From Pagrus major (taxonomy: Eukaryota; Chordata; Actinopteri; Spariformes; Sparidae): 64,000 nucleotides of DNA. Numbering within the stretch: the first letter of the stretch is position 1; every line of letters starts with the position of its first letter. Made by a program: the position numbers and the translations under genes. Positions 11,671 through 30,521 of this stretch are shown piece by piece. Below the pieces are notes generated by a model. The model did not search any database. It was not told the DNA's origin and was given only the letters and a program-made list of their open reading frames with translations. The stretch is from positions 2,398,797 through 2,462,796 of the forward strand of contig NC_133230.1 in assembly GCF_040436345.1 (NCBI RefSeq), read 5' to 3'.

Positions 11671-12267
11671 AGGTGATTCAGTTCTAGTGTTTCATGCATA
11701 CTTGCAGAACTTTAACTTGAAATTATATACTTGAAAAATCCTCAGAGGCTCAATATACACAGGAGAAATGATGAGCTGAAGGCTGAATGTGTACAATTTC
11801 CCCTTGAGAAGATGTCACAATATGTTTGTGTCAATATCTTCATCCTGATTTGCCCATATTTGTGAAAATGATGATTAAAAAGTCAAGTTAATCAGTCTCA
11901 TGTGTCCCACTTATTATCGCTCCTCATGTCATGCTTTTCTACAAACATTTATATGTTAAATACTTGTAGATTTTCCAGTAGCTTCCATGTAAGTAACCAA
12001 AAAGTAAGCTGTTAGTTCAAAGTAGTAGTTTAAAAAAGAGTGACACATTTCTTTGTGGAATTAAGCAGAGTAGATCTACACCTTAATTCAAGGAGTACAA
12101 CAAACATAGTGTAAACACACTGTGTAAAAACAGTATAAAAATGGTGTTAAATATAGTTAATTAAATTCATATAAATAAATGTATAAAAGTATTTGAGAGT
12201 TTGCTTACCAATTGGACAACATTTTTTATCCAAATTATTTATTGAAGTTTAAAAGTGTAGTCAGATA
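11671..12267 (+). other. Type-1 3' flank and distal upstream block of gene 5
   Basis: Collinear with the noncoding DNA between genes 2 and 3. No gene seen. Confidence 0.5.
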
Positions 12268-12475
12268 TGTTTTAAACAGGTTCTGAATAAAATGTGTTCA
12301 GTCTGAAGCGGAAATAAAAGCCTCCGCACTTCCCCCGTCGGAGCTTAACAGCGTGACACCCAGCGGAAGTAAACAGTAGCAGCTAGCAGCATTAGCTGCC
12401 TGTGTGTAATGAACGAAGTGGAAGACGGTACTGAGTCACAGCGCAGCTCATTATTGAATTAGTAATCAAAGAACA
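12268..12475 (+). promoter_or_regulatory. Promoter/5'UTR block of gene 5 with uORF
   Basis: Same conserved block. uORF at 12409-12462 (MNEVEDGTESQRSSLLN). This is the only such block upstream of the three finger exons 5, 6 and 7. Confidence 0.55.
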
Positions 12476-16323
<3,848 letters not shown>

Positions 16324-16425
16324 AAGCAAGGACTGCCCATTTTATTGATAACGAGTGGGAAACGCACTCCTACATGCTACAAACAAGAGGGACGAGTCTC
16401 ATACCGGTGCTAATCACCACTCAGA
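16324..16425 (+). mobile_element. hAT-like fossil, 3' fragment upstream of exon 6
   Basis: Only the [10 protein letters not shown] part of the intron fossil remains. It shows that unit 6 begins in mid-intron and has no first exon of its own. Confidence 0.55.
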
Positions 16426-16567
16426 GAAGTGCACTCACCTCTGAGCATGCTGTTCAGTTGCTGTTCAGTTGCTGTTCCTGAAGAAGAACATGCATATTTG
16501 CGGATGAATTGAAACTGGCTCAGGTTTACATAATACAAGTTACTACAAATAAAGGTTGATTGGTTGA

Positions 16568-17530
<963 letters not shown>

Positions 17531-17811
17531 AAGCAAGGACTGCCCATTTTATTGATAACGAGTGGGAAACGCACTCCTACATGCTACAAACAAGAGGGAC
17601 GAGTCTCATACCGGTGCTAATCACCACTCAGAGAAGTGCACTCACCTCTGAGCATGCTGTTCAGTTGCTGTTCAGTTGCTGTTCCTGAAGAAGAACATGC
17701 ATATTTGCGGATGAATTGAAACTGGCTCAGGTTTACATAATACAAGTTACTACAAATAAAGGTTGATTGGTTGAGTAAATAATCTCTGCCTTTTGTTCTC
17801 TGTCCCTGCAG

Positions 17812-19785
<1,974 letters not shown>

Positions 19786-20559
19786 TGTAGTGTAATATAA
19801 GTAAGTAGTTAGTGGTTAATGACAAATGGTAACAAGTACAGAGATGTTAAAGAATCTAATCAAAATGTGAATGAGTCATAAATGAATGGTTAAAACATGT
19901 ATTGCTCTGCACTACTTGATTGAACATGCAACTATTGATCGAATTGATGATTAAACTACTTAATTGTTTTAACTTGGAGTGAAATCATGTAACCAAATAT
20001 ACCACACTTTTATTATTTTTAAAAGAAATGCAGTCAGTAGGGCAGTGGAACACATCAAGGAGGAGACTTAGAGTTAAAAAAAAACGTCTCATGGCTGCAG
20101 CACAGTGGAGGAGCGTTCAAGGCCGCAGAGTGGCAGCACAGTAGATAAGATGTGCAGGGGAAGTCCAGGATACCAGCTGCAGAGGGACTTCAAAGCGTAT
20201 GCCCAGTGAGGAGGTTGTCTTGACCAATGTTGGCATGGGTGGGCACATGTTTAGCCTCGTGCAGGGAAATACCCGAGGCAGCAAAATTTGATACATAGAC
20301 AAAGGATAGAGCAAGGATTGGATAAACCGTGGTGCCCAACCCCCACCTTAGTGAATATAAGGAGTATATTTTGTAATGAGAATTTGGGTCTTTATTGATG
20401 AGCTTTTGTCTGAGATCTCATGTTTTATTTGTCGACATCAAACATTACTGCACTCAGCTTAAGAGGAGTCCTGGAGATTATTTCCTTTTCATTGGTGACT
20501 TTTTGAAACTCTGAAAAACCTTTTTGAACAATTTAAGAATAAGAAATCGAGACACGACA
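19786..20559 (+). mobile_element. LTR-like element inserted in the finger array (unit 7)
   Basis: A 774-bp segment starting TGTAGTGT and ending ACACGACA (imperfect 8-bp inverted ends of the TG...CA kind). It is flanked by GAAG on both sides (19782-19785, 20560-20563). Finger sequence resumes after it. This fits a solo LTR with a 4-bp target duplication; other TIR elements are possible. About 130 bp near 20268-20398 are absent from the copy at 25840. Confidence 0.55.
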
Positions 20560-20630
20560 GAAGCTTTCAACTGAAGTGCAAACTTGACAGTCTACATGAG
20601 AACCCACACAGGTGAGAAGCCATAATTTTG
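20560..20630 (+). pseudogene. Finger remnant right of the LTR-like element
   Basis: aagctttcaactgaagtgca and the following HxxxH-linker codons are the second half of a finger whose first half lies left of the element at 19785. An in-frame TGA is present. A type-1 end with TAA and relic finger follows. Confidence 0.65.
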
Positions 20631-21356
20631 AAAGACCTGGAGGAAAAGTTTCTCTGATCAGTCGCTTTGAAGAGACATTTGAGGACACGTACAGGCGAGT
20701 AGCTTTGTATTTGCGAAATATGTTGGAGGTGATTTAGTTCTAGTGTTTCATGCATAATTGCAGAACTGTAACTTGAAATTATATACTTGAAAAATCCTCA
20801 GAGGCTCAATATACACAGGAGAAATGATGAGCTGAAAGCTGAATGTGTATAATTTCCCACTGAGAAGATGTCACAATATGTCTGTGTCAATATCTTCATG
20901 CTGATTCGCCCATATTTGTGAAAATGATGATTAAAAAGACAAGCTTATCGGTCTCATGTGTCCCACTTATTATCGCTCCTCGTGTCTCACATAGAAGCAA
21001 CAACAACAAAAAAAAACATACAGTATCCACTCTGTCAGTACCGCAGGTGGGCATGGGCAACCGGAGCTAGCAGCAAGTAACAATAAGAAATAAATAATGT
21101 ATAAATATACACATTACGGCTCTCAGGTTTACAATGCCTGGCCTGTGTTCATTTAGCTGTCAGCAGCATTTAGAAGCCTGATGGCTGAAGGAAATACTTA
21201 GTACTTAGATACTTAGTTTAGAAAAGAGTGGCACATTTCTTTGTGGAATTAAGCAGAGTAGATCTACACCTTAATACAGGGAGTACAACAAACATAGTGT
21301 AAACACACTGTGTAAAAACAGTATAAAAGTGGTGTTAAATATAGTTAATTAAATTA
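20631..21356 (+). other. Type-1 3' flank with an unplaced repeat-like insert
   Basis: Relic finger and flank to about 20985. Then about 225 bp (to about 21212) not found in the other units, containing agaagcctgatggctgaagg, which looks like part of a dispersed repeat. Then the distal upstream block of gene 8, interrupted at 21356 by a LINE. Confidence 0.45.
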
Positions 21357-22792
21357 ACATCTCATGTGATGAAGGTCCTGGAGAGACTGGTCTTAGCCCA
21401 GGTGAGGACGTATCTGGACCCTTTGCAATTTGCCTATCAGCCCCATTTAGGAGTTGATGATGCTGTCATCTACCTGCTGCAACGAGCCCATATGCATCTG
21501 GATGGTGGAGGAGGCACTGTGAGGATCACATTCTTTGATTTCTCCAGTGCTTTCAACACCATTCAACCTCTGCTACTGGGTGAGAAGCCGCAGGTGATGG
21601 GTGTTGACGACGCATGGATCTCCTGGATTACTGACTACTTGACAGGCAGGCCCCAGTTTGTCCGTCTGGGCAGTGTCCTGTCTGATGTGGTGGTCAGTGA
21701 TACAGGAGCTCCACAGGGAACTGTGTTTTCTCCCTTCCTCTTCACCTTATACACCACTGACTTTCAGTACAACTCTGAGTCGTGTTACCTGCAGAAGTTT
21801 TCTGACGACTCAGCTGTTGTCAGGTGTGTAAGAGAGGGAGAGGAGGGGGAGTACAGGACACTGGTGGACAACTTTGTTGAGTGGTCCGAACAGAATCACC
21901 TGAGGCTGAATGTCAACAAGACCAGAGAGATGGTGATTGACTTCAGGAGGAAGAAGATGCCTTCACAGCCACTACGGATCAGGGAGGAGGTGGTGGAAGA
22001 GGTGGACGACTACAAGTACCTGGGAGTGGTGATTGACAACAGACTGGACTGGAAAACTAATACCGAGGCTGTGTACAAGAAGGGGATGAGCAGACTCTAT
22101 TTCCTGAGGAAGCTGAGAGCCTTCAACGTGTGCAGCAAGATGTTGGAGATCTTCTACCAGTCTGTTGTTGCTGGAGCAATTTTCTTTGCTGCTGTGTGTT
22201 GGGGCAGCAGCATCAGAGCCAGCGACACTAGCAGACTTGATAAAATCATCAAGAAGGCTGGCTCCGTACTTGGTCTCAGGTTGGACTATTTTGAGACCGT
22301 GGTGGAGAGGAGAACGCTGAAAAAACTTTTATCCATCATGGACAATGATCAGCACCCTCTCCATCACACAGTAGACAGACAGCGGAGTACCTTCTCTCAC
22401 AGGCTGCTTCAGCTCCGCTGTCGAAGGGACAGATACAGGAAATCTTTCCTGCCACATGCCATCACACTGTATAATAACAGCTAAAACTCTGGTCATAACA
22501 AACAGTCTCTACGCACTTTATATGTTTTTACACTGTTCTGCACCTCATCTGTTCACTGCACCTTATGTTTTATTTTGCACTACAATTAATTAATACTGCT
22601 CGTGTATACATCAACACTGCTCATTTATACATTTTTATACATATTTTTTATATTACATTTTATATTGCTATGTAAATATGTCTAGGTTGTTCTTTTTATT
22701 TCACTGTGTTGTCATTAGTTTCTGTGTGTAATGCTGCTGCTACACCTTAATTTCCAAGCTCGGGATCAATAAAGTATATCTATTCTATTCTA
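21357..22792 (+). mobile_element. 5'-truncated non-LTR retrotransposon (LINE)
   Basis: Shared cluster sequence (ttaattaaattaa) stops at 21356 and resumes after 22792. The insert starts inside the reverse transcriptase and runs through a 3'UTR ending gggatcaataaagtat plus a short tatctattctattcta tail, typical of fish CR1/L2/Rex-like LINEs. No clear target duplication was found. Confidence 0.8.
21366..22484 (+). pseudogene. LINE reverse transcriptase, C-terminal 372 residues
   Basis: The open frame covers most of the reverse transcriptase domain. Motif A is FFDFSSAFNT with its Asp; motif B is GAPQGTVFSPFLF; motif C is KFSDDSAV, an F-S-D-D form of the YxDD catalytic site; then YKYLGVVIDNRLDW and the C-terminal region to the natural stop. 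The frame is already open just before the first Met (TSHVMKVLERL), so the start was lost by 5' truncation. The endonuclease and ORF1 are absent, so this copy cannot mobilise itself. It belongs to the jockey/CR1/L2/Rex1 group; exact family not decided. Confidence 0.82.
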
Positions 22793-22917
22793 ATGTAAAT
22801 AAATGTAAGAAATGGAAAAAGATAAATAATAGAATAAAAGTATTTGGGAGTATGTTTAGCCACTGGACAACATTTTTGTCCAAATTACTTATTGAAGTTT
22901 AAAAGTGTAGTCAGATA

Positions 22918-23125
22918 TGTTTTAAACGAGTTCTGAATAAAATGTGTTCAGTCTGAAGCGGAAATAAAAGCCTCCGCACTTCCCCCGTCGGAGCTTAAAA
23001 GCGTGACACCCAGCGGAAGTAAACAGTAGCAGCTAGCAGCATTAGCTGCCTGTGTGTAATGAACGAAGTGGAAGACGGTACTGAGTCACAGCGCAGCTCA
23101 TTATTGAATTAGTAATTAAAGAACA
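22918..23125 (+). promoter_or_regulatory. Promoter/5'UTR block of gene 8 with uORF
   Basis: The block is intact although the LINE sits just upstream, separating it from the distal block. uORF at 23059-23112. Confidence 0.55.
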
Positions 23126-25844
23126 ATGAGTTCAGTTGAGAGTTTGAGAGAGTTTGTCAACGAGCGACTAACTGCTGCTGCTGAAGAAATATTCCGAGTG
23201 TTTAAAACAACTATCGTCCAGTACGAGGAAGAGATCGATCGGCAGCGCGTCCTGCTGGATATCTGCTGGAAACCCCAAGTAAAGTTACACAGGACAGGTG
23301 AGGACAAGTTTATTATTTTAACAACACTAATGTTCAGAGCCCTGGAGTGGCCATAGAGGGGGAGATATGCATCGCAGCCACGTTTCACTACACGGAGCGA
23401 ACAGACGAGTGTTTCCCTCGTGTTGGTTCATTCCACTCCGGGACTCCGGAGGTTCTGAGTGCCCGCTGCACGGCTGGGCTCCGTTCTATAGAAGACCGCA
23501 GCCAAACTCCACTCAAAAAATGCTGATTTTACACACAAAACGTTCAGAAAACTATGAGGAGCACTAAAACTCAACAGAAAGAGGTGTGTCTCATTGAACC
23601 TATTATGAAGACATGTCGGCATTGATTTTGAGACAGTGGGTCAGATGAGTTGGAAACTATTGGGAAAAATGTAGATTTTACATTCAAAGCATTAATAACA
23701 AGGAAAATGATGTTTTTTGCCAAATGGTACAAACACTGGAACCAAGGTATGAAATACAGAGCAGAAAATATTTCACAGAAGAAGCTACTCCAGCTCTTTA
23801 TGATGAGACGAGAGGAAAGGTGGAGGATCGCTCCAGTCTGCAGAGAGAATTGTGCTCACCTGCGATGGATGGATTTCACGGGCCACAGAGTCCTACGTGA
23901 AGCAAGGACTGCCCATTTTATTGATAACGAGCGGGAAACGCACTCCTACATACTACAAACAAGAGGGATGCAGGAGACTCATCCTGGTGCTAATCACCAC
24001 TCAGAGAAGTGCACTCACCTCTGAGCATGCTGTTCAGTTGCTGTTCAGTTGCTGTTCTGTTGCTGTTCCTGAAGAAGAACATGCATATTTGAGGATGAAT
24101 TGAAATGTGCTCACGTTTACATAATACAAGTTACTACAAATAAAGGTTGATTGGTTGATTAAATAATCTCTGCCTTTTGTTCTCTGTCCCTCCAGAGCTC
24201 CCACAGCAACATGTCTGTAAGGAGGAGGAGGTTCTCGCTGACCAGCAGGTTTGTAACCAGGAGAAGAACTCCAGTCTGGACCAAGAGGACCCAGAGCCTC
24301 CAGAGATTAAAGAGGAACAGGAGGAACTCTGCACCAGTCGGGAGGGAGAGCAGCTTGTACTGAAGGTTGAGACAGATACTGTCATGTTGACTCCAACTTA
24401 TGAGGAAAGTGACCACAGTGAAGCAGAACCAAAAAGTGACCACCAGCTCCTCTCTAACAACTCTCATGTAGCTGAGAGCCAAGATCAGAAAGGAGGAAAA
24501 CATGGAGATTCAGGATCAGCTGGAGATGGAGAGCCAAAACAAAACAAAAGACATCACGGAAGCAAAAGACACAGTGATAATGCAAAAAACTCTACCTCAT
24601 CAGACATTCACCATAACACTCACCCAGGTAAAAAGTCTTTCAAATGTGACACATGTGGAAAGGCTTTTAAGATTAAGTCCCTATTGAATACACACATGAG
24701 AACCCACACAGGTGAGAAGCCTTATTCTTGCCAAACATGTGGGAAAGCTTTCAGCCAAAGTTCTCACTTAACAGTCCACATGAGAATCCACACAGGTGAG
24801 AAGCCTTACTCTTGCCAAACATGTGGGAAAGCTTTCAGCCGAAATGCTGACTTAACAGTCCACATGAGAATCCACACAGGTGAGAAGCCTTACTTTTGCC
24901 AAACATGTGGGAAAGCTTTCAGCCGAAATGCTGACTTAACAGTCCACATGAGAACCCACACAGGTGAGAAACCGTATTCTTGCAACACATGTGGGAAGAC
25001 TTTCAAGACTCGTGGTGAATTGAATCAGCACATGAGATTCCACACAGGTGAGAAGCCTTATACTTGCAAAACATGTGGGAAAGATTTCAGGTGTCGTGCT
25101 CACTTAACAGTCCACATGAGAACCCACACAGGTGAGAAACCGTATTCTTGCAACACATGTGGGAAAGCTTTCAAGACTCGTGTTGAATTGAATCGGCACA
25201 TGAGAATCCACATTGGTGAGAAGCCGTATACTTGCAAAACATGTGGGAAAGCTTTCAGCCGAAGTGCATCCTTAACAGTCCACATGAGAACCCACACAGG
25301 TGAGAAACCGTATACTTGCAAAACATGTGGGAAAGCTTTCAGCCACAGTATTCATTTAACAATCCACATGAGAACCCACACAGGTGAGAAGCCGTATACT
25401 TGCAAAACATGTGGGAAAGCTTTCAGCCGAAGTGCATCCTTAACAGTCCACATGAGAACCCACACAGGTGAGAAACCGTATACTTGCAAAACATGTGGGA
25501 AGACTTTCAGCCACAGTGCTGACTTAACAGTCCACATGAGAACCCACACAGGTGAGAAGCCATATACTTGCAAAACATGTGGGAAAGCTTTCCGCCACAG
25601 TACTCACTTAACAGTCCACATGAGAACCCACACAGGTGAGAAACCATATACTTGCAAAACATGTGGGAAAGCTTTCCGCCACAGTACTCGCTTAACAGTC
25701 CACATGAGAACCCACACAGGTGAGAAACCATATACTTGCCAAACATGTGGGAAAGCTTTCAATCAAAACAGTAACTTAACATGTCAAATGAGAACTCACA
25801 CAGATGAGAAGCCATATACGTGCAAAACATGTGGGGAAGTGTAG
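23126..25844 (+). CDS. Zinc-finger gene 8 (13 intact fingers), two exons
   Basis: CDS joins 23126-23297 and 24196-25844, giving 606 residues. Helices: [91 protein letters not shown], then a 14th finger (QNSNLTC) whose first zinc His is replaced by Gln. The protein ends TCGEV with its TAG inside the LTR-like element (type-3 end). The basic patch reads KQNKRHH instead of KQKKRHH. The second half of the array is a run of near-identical '[10 protein letters not shown]' fingers, so it grew recently. Longest gene in the cluster with its own first exon. Confidence 0.9.
23721..24004 (+). mobile_element. hAT/ZBED-like transposase fossil in intron 1 of gene 8
   Basis: Uninterrupted by the SINE-like insert. 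One frame reads [15 protein letters not shown], with a Thr-to-Ile change in the DGWTS group. Confidence 0.65.
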
Positions 25845-26477
25845 TTTAATATCAGTAAGTAGTTAGTGGTTAATGACAACTGGTAACAAGTACAGAGATG
25901 TTAAAAAATCTAATCAAAATGTGAATGAATCATAAATGAATGGTTAAAACATGTATTGCTCTGCACTAGTTGATTGAACATGCAACTATTGATCGAATTG
26001 ATGATTAAACTACTGAATTGTTTTAACTTGGAGTGAAATCATGTAACCAAATATACCACACTTTTATTATTATTTTTAAAAGAAATGCAGTCAGTAGGGC
26101 AGTGGAACACATCAAGGAGAAGAATTAGAGTTAAAAAAGAAAAGTCTCATGGCTGCAGCACAGTGGAGGAGCGTTCAAGGCCGCAAAGTGGCAGCACAGT
26201 AGATAAGATGTGCAGGGGAAGTCCAGGATACCAGCTGCAAAGGGACTTCAAAGCGTATGCCCAGTGAGGAGGTTGTCTTGACCAATGTTGGCATGGGTGG
26301 GCACATGTTTAGCCTCGTGCAGGGTGATGAGCTTTTGTCTGTGAGATCTCATGTTTTATTTGTCGACATCAAACATTACTGGACTCACCTTAAGAGAAGT
26401 CCTGGAGATTATTTCATTTTCATTGGTAGCTTTTTGAAACTCTGAACAAACAAAGAATAAGAAATTGAGACACGACA
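25840..26477 (+). mobile_element. LTR-like element at the end of gene 8
   Basis: 638 bp. Same ends as the copy at 19786 (TGTAGT...ACGACA) and the same GAAG flanks (25836-25839, 26478-26481). The coding frame enters it and stops at its first TAG. Confidence 0.55.
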
Positions 26478-27039
26478 GAAGCTTTCAACTGAAGTGCAAA
26501 CTTAACAGTCCACATGAGAATCCACACATGTGAGAAGCCATAATTTTGCAAGACCCGGAGGAAAAGTTTCTCTGATCAGTCGCTTTGAAGAGACATTTGA
26601 GGACACGTACAAGCGAGTAGCTTTTTATTTGGGAAAATGTTGGAGGTGATTCAGTTCTAGTGTTTCATGCATAATTGCAGAACTTTAACTCGAAATTATA
26701 TACTTGAAAAATCCTCAGAGGCTCAATATACACAGGAGAAATGATGAGCTGAAAGCTGAATGTGTATAATTTCCCATTGAGAAGATGTCACAATATGTTT
26801 GTGTCTATGTCTTCATGCTGATTTGCCCATATTTGTGAAAATGATGATTAAAAAGTCGAGTTAATCGGTCTCATGTGTCCCACTTATTATCGCTCCTCGT
26901 GTCATGCTTTTCTATAAACATTTATAAGTTAAATACTTGTAGTTTTTCCAGTAGCTTCCATGTAAGTAACCAGAAAGTTAGCCGTTAGTTGAAAGTAGCA
27001 GTTTAGAAAAGAGTAGCACATTTCTTTGTGGATTGATAT
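26478..27039 (+). other. Finger remnant and type-1 3' flank of gene 8
   Basis: The right half of the split finger (26478-26545) with an in-frame TGA, then relic finger and noncoding flank, then the start of the upstream block up to a TIR element. Confidence 0.5.
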
Positions 27040-27659
27040 GGAAGCCCTAAAGGGCCATGCATTCATACATTTTGTTTCCTCCGTTTTCCCGTGATAACGA
27101 GTTAATTTCATTTGTTTTCCCGAGATCTTGAGTTACTATTACGAAATAACAACTGCCGTTTTCCCGAGATAACGGGATAATTGATTCGAGATCTTGAGAA
27201 AACAAAACGATAGTGTAGTATATTAAATCATTGCAGGAAACATCATTCAGTCTAGCAATGTCAGAGGAGCAGGAGCATTTCGATCACGGCGTCACATATC
27301 TTTTCAATCAAGGCCTGACACAGGCTGAAATAGCATTATGCCTTTATTACAGATAATATACACATTAGTGTGCGTAATCTAAAAACACGGTTAGCAAGGC
27401 TTCAGCTATATCGGCGGCGCAATCTAAGTGAGCCTGATGTCAGCATGCCATGCCACTTGTGTGTGATGGAAATCTCAGGCCATCATTTCACAGTCATTAT
27501 CTTGAGATCTCAACTTAATTATATCATTATCTCCGGAAAACCGCAGTTGTTATTTCGAGATAATAACTTGAGATCTCGAGAAGACAAATTAAATTAACTT
27601 GTTATCACGGGAAAACGGAGGAAATAAAATGTATGAATGCATGGCCCTTTAGGGCTTCC
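27040..27659 (+). mobile_element. 620-bp TIR element with a broken helix-turn-helix segment
   Basis: The first about 70 bp (ggaagccctaaagggccatg onward) and the last about 70 bp are inverted copies with about two mismatches. Weaker inverted similarity extends to about 165 bp each side. Inside, ATG at 27258 opens MSEEQEHFDHGVTYLFNQGL, and a 1-bp shift near 27349 leads into DNIHISVRNLKTRLARLQLY and then RRRN. This resembles the N-terminal helix-turn-helix of integrase-like (DDE/rve) transposon proteins in vertebrates. The catalytic part is missing, so the element is non-autonomous. Confidence 0.75.
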
Positions 27660-28080
27660 GTAGTATTAAGCAGAGTAGATCTACACCTTAATACAAGGAG
27701 TACAACAAACATAGTGTAAACACACTGTGTAAAAACAGTATAACAATGGTGTTAAATATAGTTAATTAAATTAATATAAATAAATGTATAAAAGTATTTT
27801 GGAGTTTGCTTAGCAACTGGACAACATTTTTTATCCAAATTATTTATTCAGGTTTAAAAGTGTAGTCAGATATGTTTTAAACAGGTTCTGAATAAAATGT
27901 GTTGAGTCTGAAGCGGAATTAAAAGCCTCCGCACTTCCCCCGTCGGAGCTTAACAGCGTGACACCCAGCGGAAGTAAACAGTAGCAGCTAGCAGCATTAG
28001 CTGCCTGTGTGTAATGAACGAAGTGGAAGACGGTACTGAGTCACAGCGCAGCTCATTATTGAATTAGTAATTAAAGAACA
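27660..28080 (+). promoter_or_regulatory. Upstream and promoter/5'UTR block of gene 9 with uORF
   Basis: Core block from about 27873. The TATA-like motif reads attaaaag instead of aataaaag, as in gene 12. uORF at 28014-28067. Confidence 0.55.
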
Positions 28081-30521
28081 ATGAGTTCAGTTGAGAGTTT
28101 GAGAGAGTTTGTCAACCAGCGACTAACTGCTGCTGCTGAAGAAATATTCCGAGTGTTTAAAACAACTATCGTCCAGTACGAGGAAGAGATCGATCGGCAG
28201 CGCGTCCTGCTGGATATCTGCTGGAAACCCCAAGTAAAGTTACACAGGACAGGTGAGGACAAGTTTATTATTTTAACAACACTAATGTTCAGAGCCCTGG
28301 AGTGGCCATAGAGGGGGAGATATGCATCGCAGCCACGTTTCACTACACGGAGCGAACAGACGAGTGTTTCCCTCGTGTTGGTTCATTCCACTCCGGGACT
28401 CCGGAGGTTCTGAGTGCCCGCTGCACGGCTGGGCTCCGTTCTATAGAAGACCGCAGCCAAACTCCACTCAAAAAATGCTGATTTTACACACAAAACGTTC
28501 AGAACAATATGAGGAGCACTAAAACTCAACAGAAAGAGGTGTGTCTCATTGAACCTATTATGAAGACATGTCGGCATTGATTTTGAGTCAGTGGGTAGGA
28601 TGAGCTGGAAACTATTGGGAAAAATGTAGATTTTACATTCAAAACATTAATAACAAGTATGAGGAGCACTAAAATCCATATAACGAGGTGTGTCCTAAAC
28701 ACCTATTGTATTAATACAATTCGGCATTGGTTTGGAGTCAATTGGTCAGATGACCTGGAAGTGATTGAAAAAAATGTAGATTTTACATTCAAAACATTCA
28801 TGGCAAAGAAAATGATGGTTTTTGCCAAATGCTACAAACACTGGAACCAAGGTATGAAATACAGAGCAGAAAATATTTCACAGAAGAAGCTATTCCAGCT
28901 CTTTATGATGAGACGAGAGGAAAGGTGGAGGATCGCTCCAGTCTGCAGAGAGAATTGTGCTCACCTGCGATGGATGGACTTCACGGGCCACAGAGTCCTA
29001 CGTGAAGCAAGGACTGCCCATTTTATTGATAACGAGTGGGAAATGCACTCCTACATGCTACAAACAAGAGGGACGAGACTCATACCGGTGCTAATCACCA
29101 CTCAGAGAAGTGCACTCACCTCTGAGCATGCTGTTCAGTTGCTCTTCCTGAAGAAGAACATGCATATTTGCGGATGAATTGAAACTGGCTCAGGTTTACA
29201 TAATACAAGTTACTACAAATAAAGATTGATTGGTTGATTAAATAATCTCTGCCTTTTGTTCTCTGTCCCTCCAGAGCTCCCACAGCAACATGTCTGTAAG
29301 GAGGAGGAGGTTCTCGCTGACCAGCAGGTCTGTAACCAGGAGAGGAACTCCAGTCTGGACCAAGAGGACCCAGAGCCTCCAGAGATTAAAGAGGAACAGG
29401 AGGAACTCTGCACCAGTCGGGAGGGAGAGCAGCTTGCACTGAAGGTTGAGACGGATACCGTCATGTTGACTCCAACTTATGAGGAAAGTGACCACAGTGA
29501 AGCAGAACCAAAAAGTGACCACCAGCTCCTCTCTAACAACTCTCATGTAGCTGAGAGCCAAGATCAGAAAGGAGGAAAACATGGAGATTCAGGATCAGCT
29601 GGAGATGGAGAGCCAAAACAAAAGAAAAGACATCACGGAAGCAAAAGTCACAGTGATAATGCAAAAAACTCTACCTCATCAGACATTTGCCATAACACTC
29701 ACCCAGATAAAAAGTCTTTCAAATGTGACACATGTGGAAAGGCTTTTAAGATTAAGTCCCTATTGAATGCTCACCTAAGAACCCACACAGGTGAGAAGCC
29801 TTATTCTTGCCAAACATGTGGGAAATCTTTCAACCGAAGTGCTCACTTAACAGTCCACTTGAGAACCCACACAGGTGAGAAACCGTATTCTTGCCAAACA
29901 TGTGGGAAGACTTTCAGCACAAGTACTCACTTGACAGCCCACATGAGAACCCACACAGGTGAGACACCGTATTCTTGCCAAACATGTGGAAAGACTTTCA
30001 ATAAAAACTGTAACTTAACAGTTCACATGAGAACCCACACAGGTGAGAAGCCATATACTTGCAACACATGTGGGAAAGCTTTCAGCCGAAGTGAATCCTT
30101 AACATTTCACATGAGAACCCACACAGGTGAGACACCGTATTCTTGCGGAAGATGTGGGAAGACTTTCAATAAAAACAGTAACTTAACAGTTCACATGAGA
30201 ATCCACACAGGTGAGAAGCCGTATACTTGCAACACATGTGGAAAGGCTTTCAAGTTTAAGTCCCGATTGAATGCACACCTAAGAACCCACAGAGGTGAGA
30301 AACTGTATTCTTGCCAAACATGTGGGAAGACTTTCAGCCAAAGTGTTCACTTAACAGTCCACATGAGAATCCACACAGGTGAGGAGCCTTTTACCTGTGA
30401 TATTTGTGGGAAGGCTTTCGGGCGTGCTACTCTCTTAACTCGTCACATGAGGGTCCACACAGGGGGGAACCGTATTCTTGCAACACATGTGGGAAGACTT
30501 TCAAATTTTGTAGTGAATTAA
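28081..30521 (+). CDS. Zinc-finger gene 9 (9 fingers), two exons
   Basis: CDS joins 28081-28252 and 29275-30521, giving 472 residues. Exon 1 has Glu to Gln in VNQRL. Helices: IKSLLNA, RSAHLTV, TSTHLTA, KNCNLTV, RSESLTF, KNSNLTV, FKSRLNA, QSVHLTV, RATLLTR. Finger 7 is a copy of the cluster's characteristic first finger ([18 protein letters not shown]), unusual inside an array and a sign of unequal exchange with another gene. The last finger is lost through a 1-bp deletion near 30466 (ggtgagaag became ggggggaa), giving the tail [16 protein letters not shown], shared with gene 12. The linker before finger 1 has Gly to Asp (HPDKKSF). Confidence 0.9.
28825..29105 (+). mobile_element. hAT/ZBED-like transposase fossil in intron 1 of gene 9
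   Basis: Uninterrupted copy containing the [12 protein letters not shown] and [10 protein letters not shown] codons in different frames. An extra partial copy of the preceding intron sequence lies at 28640-28790. Confidence 0.6.
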
